From Telmatactis stephensoni (taxonomy: Eukaryota > Cnidaria > Anthozoa > Actiniaria > Isophelliidae), in NCBI GenBank assembly GCA_029948255.1, contig JALIZF010001795.1, positions 186,001 to 250,000 on the forward strand: a stretch of 64,000 nt of DNA, in the 5' to 3' direction. Of the stretch, positions 10,359-21,540 are shown piece after piece. How positions within the stretch are numbered: the stretch's first letter is position 1; each line of letters begins with the position of its first letter. A model generated the notes under the pieces. That model had not been told where the DNA came from, ran no database searches, and saw nothing but the letters and a program-made list of their open reading frames with translations. Position numbers and translations under genes: made by a program.

Positions 10359-12129
10359 ATGGCGTCAAGCGACAAAACTACAGAAAAGAAATCTAAAACT
10401 CCCCGCTATGTGAAAACTAAAGTCCCAGTTTTAAGTAAGAGCTATAAGAAAACTTTGTCAGAAACAAAATTCAAACAAATGGCTATCAAAGAGAAGCAGG
10501 CAGAGCTGGATGTGCTTTTTGCGGAGAAAGAAGCATTGTGTGAAAGTTTCACATCTTTGAGTATTAGTAGTTCGATGCGAAACAAGGACCAAGAATTACA
10601 TGTTAAGAATCCAGACAATCCAGCAGCTTTATACAAAAAGAGCGACATTCGTTGTGTAATAAAAACTCCTGGTGGAACGAAGCGAAAGGGTATGTAGCAC
10701 TTTATAATCACTTGTATACAACCCGCTTTTAAGAAATACTCAAACTATTTATACTACTTATATTTTACAGTGCAACCCTCACATGTTAAATTCAAGGAGT
10801 CCTTGAGTGCCTTCTTGGAAGACAATTTAATGCCAGCTAGTGGTGAATTGCTTATGATTGATGATTTACTCGAAAGATTCGACGCTGAGTGCGCTTCCAC
10901 GAAGGCAATGAGCAAAAGCCAGTTGCTGAGAGAAGTGTCAAGAATTCTCAATAAACAGATCTTTTATAGTGGAAAAAAGAAATTGTAAGTCAATAAACTT
11001 AAGCTAATACAAGTAAAATCGACATTGTGATTACGATCTTGAAACTCTTGTTTAATAGGGTTTACTACAAAGACTTGGCATTAGCGGCCCCTCAAACTCA
11101 AGCTGGTCTTGGTAAGTAAAAGTTAGTGATTCAAAAGTTAGCTTGCTCCATGAAGAAAATAAGTTAGAAAGTATAGGGAAGTAAATCACACACAAACAAA
11201 CAACCAAGCCCACAGGCTAAAATTGTTTAGTGTAAGTATATATATATATAATTATTTGGGGGGGGGGGGGTGGATAAGGCACCAGTGTCACCAGTCTGTC
11301 ACCTTTGTGGCTCATTGGCTCATTCTTGCCCTTGTGGCAATGTTTTTACTTTTCAGCATTCTTCACTTTTACCCTTTTTTAAAAAATGAACAATTGTAAA
11401 GCGTAGCCTCCTCTGCAGGCATCACTGTTCTTGGGTTTCAAAATAACCGTTACAAAGGAAGACCAAGGATGAATAATGAGTTGCCTGCGGAGGAGGCTAT
11501 GTAAAGCGTAGGTTGTGTGGTTCGCATCTATGCATGTGGCGTTGTAAATGTGTCATTGCCCCTGTGATTATTGACGTGTGTTCTAATATTATACCTTTGA
11601 CTTGACCATACCCAGCTGAGCACTTGAAAGTGAGAGTAGTAACTAATATATTGCAATGCTTGTACAGAATGAACTTTTGATCTTAATTTAAGGTATTTGT
11701 CTACTGTACACTGTACATGTAATTACAAATTAAAAATATTTCACATTTCTTCTTAACAGTTCCTCATCCTCACAAGTCTCAATCCCAAAGTGGACAGGAT
11801 GCATTTAGTTCTCCAGCTAGTAAGGTGTTTAAAGGTATGAAATGCTTTGAAAACTGAAGCTTGGGTTTCATAATTTATAAAAAGACTTTAATGTGCTGCA
11901 AATAGGTTGTGCTTACAGTTTTATCTCTGGTATCACAGAATGATTTGCATAAAATAATATAGTGCAACAATTAATGCTACATCCCCAATTCATGTATTTC
12001 CTTGCTGCATTATAATTCTTGTGTCATATTGTTTTTCTATATATTTGTTACATTTACATAAATCAAATTATTTTCATTTCATCTACAGACAACCCAGATA
12101 TCAATAACAGTGATAAACAAACTACTTGA
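10359..12129 (+). CDS. Five-exon gene, unknown function, possible winged-helix-like domain
   Basis: Five exons join with consistent phases: 10359-10689, 10771-10984, 11059-11111, 11760-11834 and 12089-12129, all with GT..AG boundaries (donors GTATGT, GTAAGT, GTAAGT, GTATGA). The product is 237 residues. The start ATG has a good context (AAACATGGCG). Residues 1-40 are Lys-rich (MASSDKTTEKKSKTPRYVK); 45-70 form a likely coiled coil. Residues about 115-190, from KFKESLSAFLEDNLMPASGE to KKKLVYYKDLA, look like a compact helical domain with a basic strand pair, similar in style to winged-helix domains; that is only an impression. The tail is Ser/Gln-rich. Two further acidic exon-like blocks follow (12259-12289 and 12634-12681, ending ESTSDSSDGD-stop, polyA signal near 12725), so an alternative longer C-terminus is possible. 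I do not recognise the family. Confidence 0.72.
11404..11499. mobile_element. 96-bp MITE with 9-bp target-site duplication
   Basis: Terminal inverted repeats TAGCCTCCTCTGCAGGCA and TGCCTGCGGAGGAGGCTA are flanked on both sides by TGTAAAGCG (11395-11403 and 11500-11508). A 9-bp duplication is typical of Mutator-like elements, although other superfamilies are possible. It sits in the third intron of the five-exon gene. Its core (ATAACCGTTACAAAGGAAG) is repeated inverted at about 10199-10216, just upstream of that gene's first exon. Confidence 0.82.
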
Positions 12130-12784
12130 AAAGGAAGGCTTTCTTTTGAGAATAAAGGTATATATTTACATGTATACTTGTTCAGTTGTATGTTTTTTCC
12201 ACAAGTCTCAGCATTTTATTTCATTTCTATAATTTAAGAGTCCTCTGAGAAAGGATGGAAGTATTAGAAGATATTGACATGAGTGAAGGTAATGAAGTTT
12301 GATCAGTAGTCAAAAACCTAACCCTCCACAAACACAACAAATAGAGCTAATCTCAAGAAGGTTGGCTGTTATTTTAGTTCACATTTACTTATATATCTGT
12401 CTTGGGGCTATATCAGCCCTGTAACATGGTTTATTATATAACTATGACGTAATTTTACCATATAAGAATTAGAGAACTAAGCAAATATGAGGCCGTATTA
12501 TATGCCGTATTACATAGTTGAAAACTGGTTGGCCATATTTTACATAAAACAATATGAAAATAGGGAACTAAGAGGCAGTTATATAATAAATCCTTTATTA
12601 GATATTGGCTGAGGCCGCAATCTTGTATATTTAGAAGAAAATGACAATGAATCTACAAGTGATAGTTCTGATGGAGACTAAGTCTAATGCATGACATTGT
12701 GTAGTAAATTATTGCTATTAGTAATAAAATAATGAATGAATATATTGTCTCTCTCTCTGTAAATTTAATTATTCATTTCATTAA

Positions 12785-13777
12785 GGTGAATCGACTGGGT
12801 TTTGTTTGAGGCGCACCTCCACTGTTTGATCACAAAATGCGTCGCGGCAAAAATTCCACAACAAGTCTAGAGATTAAAGTTTCTTTTGACGTTTAAATCA
12901 TTTTGATCAGAGTTTTCAATAATTTATAGTGGTGCCATGGCGATTTTCATAAACCTGATTTTTTGGAAAAACTAGACTTTTGTACAAAACTGCATTTATT
13001 GGTTCATAAAATCGACAATGGAGATGCTTGATGACCAAAACATCGTCAACGCGAAGTAAGTGGCCTAAAAAATTATGTTTTTATAATTTATTTTGGATAT
13101 CTTACAATGCTTCAATGGCCATGAAATGTGTAGGATTAAGAAACAACTTGGTGAAAATGCTGATACTGAAGTTAGAAAAAAATATATTAAGCGAATCTTA
13201 AGTTTTCTGGCTTTTTATAAAGATAAGTGAAATGATAAACAAAAGATGAAAAGGCGCACCTCTATCAACTTGACCTAACTTCATATTTCTCAAAATCGTG
13301 TGGCGTAATTTTGTTCTACTTTTCCAAACAAACAGTTATTGAATGAGTCAACGATATGAGCTCAAAAAAAGCTTTTTCCGAGACCTAAAAGTAAGGTTTT
13401 CGGCCAAGTAAACTGAATACTTGAAATTGTTTACTTTTTTGATGCGTAAAAGTTCAAGCGCGTTTTATTCAAAAAACGCTTCCATAGAAATCGCTAAAGC
13501 TGAGTAAGAGTGCAGAACTTGATCCCGATTTTATGAACCAATAAATGCGGTTTTGTACAGAACTCTAGTTTTTCCAAAAAATCAGGTTTATGAAAATCGC
13601 CATGGCGCCACTATAAATTATTGAAAACTCCGATCAAAATGATTTAAACGTCAAAAGAAACTTTAATCTATCTCTACACTTGTTGTGGAATTTTTTTTGA
13701 AATTAGGTTTTTTTCCGCGACGCATTTTGCGATCAAACAGCGGAGGTGTGGCTCAAACAAAACCCAGTCGAGCCACC
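12785..13777. mobile_element. 993-bp TTAA-flanked DNA transposon, non-autonomous
   Basis: TTAA at 12781-12784 and 13778-13781 flank an element with terminal inverted repeats of about 230-250 bp. The left arm runs GGTG..CGACTGGGTTTTGTTTGAG and onward to TTGGTTCATAAAATCG. The right arm starts CGATTTTATGAACCAATAAA and ends AAAACCCAGTCG..CCACC. No open frame of useful length is inside. TTAA duplications are known for piggyBac and Kolobok; the long arms and missing transposase make it a non-autonomous derivative of one of these. Confidence 0.85.
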
Positions 13778-13781
13778 TTAA

Positions 13782-14084
13782 AGGGGTTACAATAAATTGT
13801 CACTTTTTAGCTAACCTACATTTTTACCAAGGGGGGGGGGAGGGGGCTTGAATAAAAATTTGCGAAAAATGGGAACCAGATGAGACTGTTCTTAAACAAT
13901 TTTTAACTTTTGTTTTTCATTTTCCTTTCAAAATAAAAGCGAATAGTTTTGGGGTGCCTGTTGCTGGTTGATTCGTGGTGCGTGTACCTCATGAGCCCGA
14001 AAAATTGGCGCGAAATATAGCGCCTCGATTTCCGGATTGCAAAACTAGCCAAAATATAGAAGCTACAAGATCGAAAAGTTTGCA
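13782..14084. other. Spacer, nothing recognised
   Basis: It contains a G/A-rich run near 13831 and a probable upstream region for the following ankyrin-type gene. No coding or repeat structure beyond that is visible. Confidence 0.4.
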
Positions 14085-15744
14085 ATGGACATTTCTTCCT
14101 TAGGATGGGAAGTTCTAAGAACGCAAATAGGTATAGATAAAGTGAATGAGGAGCTTGATAATCAGATGAAGATTATTTATAATGAATTACAAGATCTAGC
14201 CAACATCTTGTCAAATAGGCGCACATTGATTTCACAGCTCAGCCAACGACAAGAGAGATGGTTGCCAGCATTCGATCAATTCGAAAGAAATATGCTCCAT
14301 CACGCTACACTGAGAGGTAATTATTAACTCGTTAGATGTTTGGTTTACGCTGGTGCGCCTCTCAATAACCGAAATGGAATTGGACAAACTCCATTAACTT
14401 TGGCGCTACACAAAGGCCATATTATTATCGCCAAATGGCTAGTAGAGAATGGAGCAAGTATTGAAGGAGATTTCTTTAAAGATACAATTCCGCCTTTAGA
14501 GATAATTGATGCCAAGCCTGATCTATCGATATTGAAAGTCTTGGTAACGACGAAACTCAATGAAAACGCTAAAGTTTTAGAACAAGTTGAGACGCAGAAG
14601 AACCGGAAGCCTCTGAGTCTCAAAGTCCAGAAAAAGTGAACTTGAGCCGTTCACTGAATATCAACGTAGGCGATCAAAAAAATACAGTCAATATATTAGG
14701 CTGTATCAATCGCTGTCCTGACGTTTATGGTATCCACTCACCCGGCGGAGGAGATTTCCATAACAGGGGATATCTTAATGAGTCTATTTCACGCATTGCG
14801 GGCCACGATGGTTTCTGGCATGTAACGGAGCAAGTGCTAAAGAGGCCCACTATAAATCCAGCATCTTTTAAGAAAAAATTCAAGGACAACAACTTCAATA
14901 ACAACGAGGAGGCGCTCTTAGACTATGATGACGGTTTATCAATTGCCATGATAAAAGAATTCCAGAACTCCAAATTCTTTCCAACAGAAAAAGAACTAGC
15001 CAAGTGCTTGCATAACAACAAAAGCCATAATAAGATACTCCTTGAAAAATTTAAGGCCTGGGTGGATTTTAATCGATCAAAAGACAAAGTGTTTTCCTAT
15101 CACATGGATGTGGTGGAAAACCTTGCGCCAATAACTCGGTGGTATAAAGAGTTTGTCAGGAATGGGAATGGGATGGCGATAGAGGGAGTTTGGATGCTGT
15201 GCCCTCCTCTTTATGCCCAGGTTGGAAAGACGAACTACCGTGATGATAGCTTCACTCAGATTGTTAATGCTGTTGCCAAGTGGCCATTAGCATATAGGAT
15301 GATGTACCAGCAAAACAGAACGGTTAATCTGAATGGAAATGAAGGAAGGCAACTTGCAGGGGACCAGTGGGTCGATTTAGGGGCTATTTAGTTGTGCCCG
15401 TTAAACGGTATGTGGCAGCACAAACTTCTTTTAATATGCTGGAAATGATGTCGAGCAGCGTTAATATTTTAGAAACGAACAGGAAGATGTACAAAAGTCG
15501 AGAGGCGTTTGACATCCACAGAACCTGTAAACACCACAATCCCTCCTCCCTCTATGATCAGCTGCGCATTTCCCAGTTTGTACTGTGGGAAAAGTGGTTC
15601 CAGAACATTGGACGCCAGGAAGTAATGGCATATTCATGGGCTGGACACGAGTGTAAGGAAGGTGAGAAAGTGCCAAGCAAATACCTGAAGGCACTTGAAA
15701 AGGGAGACAAGAGAGCAAGACTTTTCTTCTTACCTGGTGCGTAA
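14085..15744 (+). pseudogene. Ankyrin-containing multi-copy gene, disrupted
   Basis: Begins MDISSLGWEVLRTQIG with a helical N-terminus. It continues, in the same frame after a TAA at about 14326 (probably from a Gln codon), into two ankyrin-like repeats at 14300-14470 (phrases GQTPLTLALHKGHIIIAKWL and LVENGAS). Near 14636 the frame shifts into a 250-residue block with conserved-looking phrases YHMDVVENLAPITRWYKEF and WMLCPPLYAQVGKTNY. Near 15375 it shifts again into VVPVKRYVAAQTSFNMLEMM and QFVLWEKWFQNIGRQEVM. I remember multi-copy cnidarian proteins with this layout, loosely related to DUF6589-type proteins, but cannot verify it. One stop and two frameshifts make this copy non-functional. 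The exon at 17324-17644 may be its last exon. Confidence 0.6.
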
Positions 15745-15834
15745 ACATCCCAATGACATGTTGTGATGAAACTATTTCAATAATTATTGGTCCTATGAAA
15801 TGTCTTAATTGACAGTATCTTCCCATAATCTTGC

Positions 15835-16023
15835 AATAGGCCATTTGCATGATGGCGTCATATAGTACTACAACTACCAGAATGCTTTGCCCACTTTCCT
15901 TTGTAAATTAGTGCCAACTGTTCTACAATTCTCAAAAGGGAATAAAAATCTGAATAAGAAAGAAAATTTGTGGAGCATTCTGGTAGTTGTAGTAAAATGA
16001 CGCCATCGTGCAAATGGCCTATT
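15835..16023. mobile_element. MITE family A, copy 2
   Basis: A 189-bp element with near-perfect terminal inverted repeats, AATAGGCCATTTGCATGATG at the left and its partner ending AAATGGCCTATT at the right. Flanking TTGC and GCAA extend the palindrome. It is in the opposite orientation to the copy at 9626-9800. It lies between the ankyrin-type pseudogene and its likely last exon. Confidence 0.88.
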
Positions 16024-16572
16024 GCAAGGATGCTTCCAAATAAGATAATTATTTACTTCTAGCTGAATTTTCCATTTCATAGGCACTTGCTGCTTGTAAG
16101 CATAAACTGTACAATAATATTTGACATTCTGAGACACTAGCTGAACACTGATGCTATTTAATATGAAGACTTACAATATTACAACTGCAATTTATTATGA
16201 TTAAAGAAACTGTATTATCATCTTTTAAAATTTTATTTTGACTCTCAATTATCTGTAGTGTTTATGATATACTTCACTAAGGGCCTGTTTAGGTGCCCCT
16301 ATGTAGTAGGGTTACCCTAGGTGTTACAAGCTATTAAAACTAAACACAAAAATGAACTTATCAGTAAATTTGTCTTTTATATTTATTACTTCCAGGTCAA
16401 GCTGACCTATACTAGAGAAATTGTAAATAGGTATTTGAGCATGTATTTGTACATTTTTCCACAAACTTAAATGAATTGTGAGTCATTTAATATTTTTCTA
16501 GAGAAATTGTAAATAAGTATTTTGAATTTTCTCACAAACTTAAATTGAGTAATTCAATATTTTTCCAATAAA

Positions 16573-16700
16573 ATATTAGTAAGTAAGTAAGTAATAACTT
16601 TATTTTACGAGGGTAGCACTTGACAGATACAAAGTACTGATAAACTTGTGGCCCTCAAAAGAAAAAAAAAATATATATAATTAACAAAAGATAAATATAA
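16573..16700 (-). mobile_element. 3' end of a non-LTR element, minus strand
   Basis: (GTAA)n followed by TAACTTTATTTTACGAGGG. Reverse-complemented, this is an AATAAAGTTATT end followed by a short tandem tail, the way CR1/L2-type elements finish. The upstream limit cannot be set; the AT-rich DNA to about 17040 may belong to it. Confidence 0.5.
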
Positions 16701-17323
16701 ATATTGCTAGATAATAAATATATAGATATATATGTAATATGAAATTAAAAATTTTGGTAAAAAGTATATATAGCTTAAAAACAATTAAGCCTAATCAATG
16801 AATACGATTTTGTCTTTCAAAAGACAATTTGGTCTAATCAATAACATTGGTCTAAAAGAAAAATAAATAAATAAATGACAATTTGGTGTAATCGCTGAAT
16901 ACAAATTTGTCGATAAAAGTTTACAATATTGTTGTTTTGGATTGAAACTTTTATGATTCATGCATTCATGCAATATCAGTACAGTAAAAAATATCAAGCA
17001 AACATCAAAAAAAAATTCGTGCAACACTGAAGGACAGAAAAAAATTTAGCCAGCAAAAAAATTACCCCCTGCCCTAAAAATATCAAATGGGCCGTCCCTT
17101 AGAAGTCCAGTTCTCTGGCCTTTTATATTATTATGCATTTAAATAAGAATTATTTGAAGTAATAACTCATTGAAATTGATTTTAAACATTTTTATTTTTC
17201 AAGAACACGATCAAGATCACAATCAAGAGTTGACAGTAACAGGCATATGAACTGTACTTTTTGATTGGAAACATTTGACTGTAAGGGAACATGTAAGTAA
17301 TCGTTGTCCTTAATGATTTATAG

Positions 17324-17644
17324 AGCTTTAATGGAGAGAGCATAAAGACAAAACAGTGGGTCGCAGTGGCCTACAATAAGGCCTTCTACATAGGCCAGGT
17401 CACTGAGATCAATTCTGATTGCAATGAATTAACCTTAAATTTCCTGGCCAAAAGAAAAGGGTTATATGCTTGGCCAAAAAATAGGGACATAAAGTTTATA
17501 CAGAGTAAATTTGTTTTTTTTACAAATATAGACTTTACAAATCAGGAAGTTGGGTCTGCTGGGACTTCAATATTAAATGAGGAAGAAACTTTACACTGTT
17601 ATGAAATGTACCAGAAGAAATTCTTGTACAAGAAGAAATTGTAA
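17324..17644 (+). pseudogene. Probable terminal exon with Tudor/chromo-like fold
   Basis: An open stretch starts right after the acceptor TTTATAG and ends at TAA 17642-17644. It reads KTKQWVAVAYNKAFYIGQV, then a strand-rich segment with NFLAKRKG and WPKNRDIKF. This 'WVAVAY...FYIGQV...NFLA...WP' pattern is seen (from memory) as a C-terminal domain in multi-copy cnidarian and fish proteins. The distance and orientation suit a last exon of the ankyrin-type gene upstream, separated by an intron carrying MITE and LINE insertions. The link is inference. Confidence 0.5.
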
Positions 17645-18480
17645 AGTGTGGACTTTATGACTCTGTGCTTTTATATTATGACAAACATTTGTCCTTTCAT
17701 ATAATGTTCAGTCATATATAGACTGTTCAATATTTGTTCACACTTTTTTTCACAAAAATATTTATAAATATTGAGCATATAAGTAAACAAAATAGATTTT
17801 AGGTTTTTGTTAGAGAATCAATTCAACATTAATCATACACATTAATAGTAATATTATACATTCAAAAGTTTCATACATTCAAAATTTAGTTTGGTTCTTT
17901 CATATATAAAAACTTAGTTGGTTGACAGCAATTTGATTAATTAAAATAGGACGATTGAAACCATTTGTTTTTAATTAGGCCACTCATCTCAGGTCAACCA
18001 AAATACATTAAGAACAAAAATAGCTGAAGTATATTTAAATCACATACTAGTAATTAATTGAAAAAATTAAAAGTTAGAGTAATTGAGAATATTTACGATA
18101 TTTACATATATATTTTACATACAATATATTGCAAATTTTATTATAATTTATATATATTATAATTATTTATGAGTATTTAATTGGTGAATGATATACTGGT
18201 ATATAGTTATATGCTGTTCATATTATAACTTTAAATGATGCATTTGACTATTAAAGAATTAAGACAATTATTGGCTACAATATGCTCGATCTCTATCATC
18301 TGTGTAACAAAGAATATATGGGTAATGCCACAACATTTGGTAAGTTTTTACTACAACTACTTTTATTCTGTATATGTAATTACATTACAAGCATTTCTAA
18401 GATTGTCATTATATTTGAAACAAAAAAAGAACTTAAATATAATAAAATATACGAAAATATACGTACTATCTGGGTTGTTT
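17645..18480. other. AT-rich spacer
   Basis: Strongly AT-rich with TATA-type simple stretches. The overlapping open frames at 18235-18498 have biased composition and no domain; I see no gene. Confidence 0.5.
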
Positions 18481-18484
18481 AAAT

Positions 18485-18860
18485 TCATGGGTACTTAAAA
18501 TGCCATGAATTCTTGCATTATTTTTCATGGGGGTAATGAATCTTTGCCGTTTCAGGGCAAAACCATGGCTTTTTCATAGGGCATAGGAAAATTTCCTGTG
18601 TTGGCTTTCACGGGCTTTTCAGGGGGCATGAAAAAGCACGGGTGCCCTGCACAACCTTTCATGGTATTTTCATGGCTTTTTCAAGGGCTGAATGTTATTA
18701 CAACTGTTTAATGACCCCCTTAAACGGGGAGGATTCATGGCATTTTTAAATTTTCTCTGAGAATCATGGGCAGTATCATGAAAAAGCCATGAATTTCCCT
18801 TGAATTTCCTGTTGATTTCCCATGAATTAACTCATGGGTTTTTAATGGGTTTCCATGTCA
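18485..18860. repeat. CATGG-rich imperfect repeat
   Basis: About 20 imperfect occurrences of TTCATGGG, CCATGAA and TTTTCATGG in both orientations. It is low-complexity and partly self-complementary, with no coding signal. Confidence 0.8.
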
Positions 18861-19424
18861 TAGTGTATGTTATTGGTTTTCCGATTTAGCTGTTTTTTAA
18901 TTTTTTCCCCCTTTAGTAATACAATAACTAAAGGTTGGCAACTCACGATCTCCCTAGCTGCCACACTTCTTTCTTCAACTTCTCAAAACTCCCCGAAATC
19001 CGTCTTGATCCACATAAAACCACAAAAATCTGCACTGAACGTTCTTGATCACTTCATTACTCCTCCCCCGACTTTTCAAGGGTTGAAAATCACAATTTTC
19101 AGTCAATTTTTTGCTTGTACCGAACCGTGGCCAGACCTGCCTGTGCACGGATTAACGGCTTTCTGTCGGGATTCGTCCAGGAACTGACACGAACTCAGTA
19201 TGGAGTTAGTACGGAGAAGTCCGGATAAGCCCATCGCCGACTCGTCAAAATCCCAAGGTCAAGCTCTTTTGTCTCAAATCGACCAATCACGCAACCACTG
19301 GGGAGACCCATCCATGTACCGCAACAATGTATCAACAAACGCCGCTATGGAAATGAGTCAATTTATAATAATATAATGCTTGATAAAAAAGCAAACCTGG
19401 ACAAAGCATGATAGAAATGGAGCA

Positions 19425-20019
19425 GCAGTGGGTAGCAGAACACAGTTCCCAATTGTTTTGTTCTATGCTTCGACCTGCCATAAAGTACAGGGCCTCACTT
19501 TGCCTGGTGCTATAAGTGCATTGTACCAAAGAATTTGTCCCGGGACTGATTTACGTAGCTGTATCCCGTCTACGTAATCAAGATCATTTGCAGTTATGCA
19601 ATTTTCGCCCTTGCCAAATGCTTGCACATCCAAGAGAATCATCGACTGTATGCGATTTCAATACAGCTCAGCAAAATGATCGCAGTTGTTGTAACCAGCG
19701 AAGGCTTTCTCCAGAATTCTTCTGTGTTTGTGACAAAGGGGAGGAAGTGGGTGACCAAGATAGAGATGCACCAGAGTCCCTAGCAATGGACAGGTATCCA
19801 GATGGTATGGTTTGTTCGTTCTTTGAAAGAGAGGAAGAAAACATCGTGGCAGAGCTTCAAGGCAACGTGTTGTTAGTTTTAGTTGACAATGAAGAGGAAC
19901 TTGCTAATTTACCTGATAGTTTAAAAGCCGAGGAGATCTTGAAAAAGAAAACCGTTCCAAACCCGGAATGCTACTTTGCAGTTCAAAAAAAACATCACAA
20001 TCTAAAATGTTCTCCCTAA
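19425..20019 (+). pseudogene. PIF1-like helicase, C-terminal fragment
   Basis: The phrases QFPIVLFYASTCHKVQGLTL and, after a frameshift near 19510, FVPGLIYVAVSRLRNQDHLQ correspond to the last conserved helicase motifs of PIF1/RecD-type superfamily 1 helicases (KxQG and the YVAxSR arginine-finger motif). A further 120 residues follow, acidic and without a recognised domain, ending at a stop at 20017-20019. The Walker A and B motifs are absent, so only the C-terminal end remains. Such helicases occur in Helitrons and in large cnidarian multi-copy families; I cannot tell which. Confidence 0.72.
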
Positions 20020-20439
20020 AAAGAAATTACAATTAAACCTGTTTACGAAGATCCAATGGCAAAAAATATATTACATGTTTGCCGACCACTTGGCAGAAAG
20101 TGTTGACGACCTGTACACAACAAGGAAAGAACAAACGGATGCCACTCACTATACTCAATTCAGTTCAGTACGGAAGAGAGCTGAGAGCTGTATTCATGGT
20201 TCAAGAGTTGCGAGAGGAGCATTACTCAATTGGTTCGTCACTTTGTTTTGATTTATATGTTGCTTTCGTTAAGATGTCAAAACAGTTAAATGAGGTGTAA
20301 TCCATTCAAATGTAATGAATCAATTGAGACATATTCCAAGGTTGCGGAATCGAACTCCTGTGCAGGTCGGTTTCCATTGGCGATCACAAATGCGTTTGTA
20401 CCGTGTTAACTGTCAGGTAAAAAAAAAACTCTTTTTTTA

Positions 20440-20535
20440 GATTTTAGGGGGTCTTCGTTTTTCTGCGGTTGGGTGTTCGTTTTTCCGGGGGTCTTCGGTC
20501 TTCATTCTTCCGGTCTTCGTTTTTCCTACACCCTC
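20440..20535. repeat. GTCTTCGTTTTTC tandem-like repeat
   Basis: Five or so imperfect copies of GGGGGTCTTCGTTTTTC. No gene signal. Confidence 0.75.
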
Positions 20536-21540
20536 TCTCAACAAACCCAAAATGATCGACCAAAATGAATCGAGTTATAGTTTATTTAAGCTTACTCATT
20601 AGAGATTACGGTAACTGAATTAGATTAATGTACTTCCAAAACATTACTATTGACAAATGTTTTTCTCCTAATTTTTTTATGAAGACATTCCTAATGTAAA
20701 AATAATACTAATGCTATAACAATCAGTGTGAATAAACAATTCATGTTTGTTAATATATGAGTTAACACAGCTTAAAAGGGGTCCCAGAAAGGTGGAATTC
20801 TGGTGGAAACTTGCTGGTATTGTATAAGCATGTCACCAAAGAGGTCGTAGCCATCTAGACTCCTTTTAAACTGACAGCACTCATGATGGAAGCTTACTAG
20901 ATGTCTTGCAGACTTTTCCGCAGTATTTTGTGTTTATTTAGAAGACATTCAGCGACTTGCACGCACTCATTCACTAAAGCTTTGGTTTGTTTTGCAGACT
21001 GTCTTGAAGTGCATTCTACCTTGATTTTCAGACACTGACAAGCGGTCTCTTTCTGTTTTTGCGGTACGTAGCATGTCACGGGGATATGATTAGTTACAAG
21101 ATGTTACTGTCCTTGTTAAGAAAGTGTTCGTATATCAAAGCAGTAAAAGCTTTATTTGTTACCTTCCTTTGTTTTATTTCAACTGTTAGTTACTGGTAAT
21201 TTTATTCTATGTTTGAGGTAAATTGTATGAGATACAAAATGTCATAATCGTGAGCTACATCAGAATGGCTAGGAACTGATTAGTAATCTGTATATGATTT
21301 TTAATGGTTAAGTATGACTAATCGGTTAATTTCTTTTATTTTTAGAAAAGAATTGCAGGGGACTCTCTTGCCTTGAATGAAGAAGCGGATTTATAATTCT
21401 GATTGAAAGAATTATAGATGCACTCGGCTAATTAACTAAACCTCTTGGACAAAAATAACATATATACACCTGTAGTTAACCTTTTCTTATTCTTGCGCTC
21501 CTATCAATCAAAAGTTATCTGTTTTGTATATGGAATGAAT
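20536..21540. other. Spacer with one weak minus-strand candidate exon
   Basis: AT-rich. On the minus strand, 20897-21079 encodes a Cys/Lys/Gln-rich 60-residue stretch with ordinary amino-acid composition, but it has no domain and no certain splice sites. It is noted only as a possibility. Confidence 0.3.

Noticed and set aside
18235..18498. Two overlapping hydrophobic frames
   Set aside because: Composition reflects AT-rich DNA; both frames are open only by chance.
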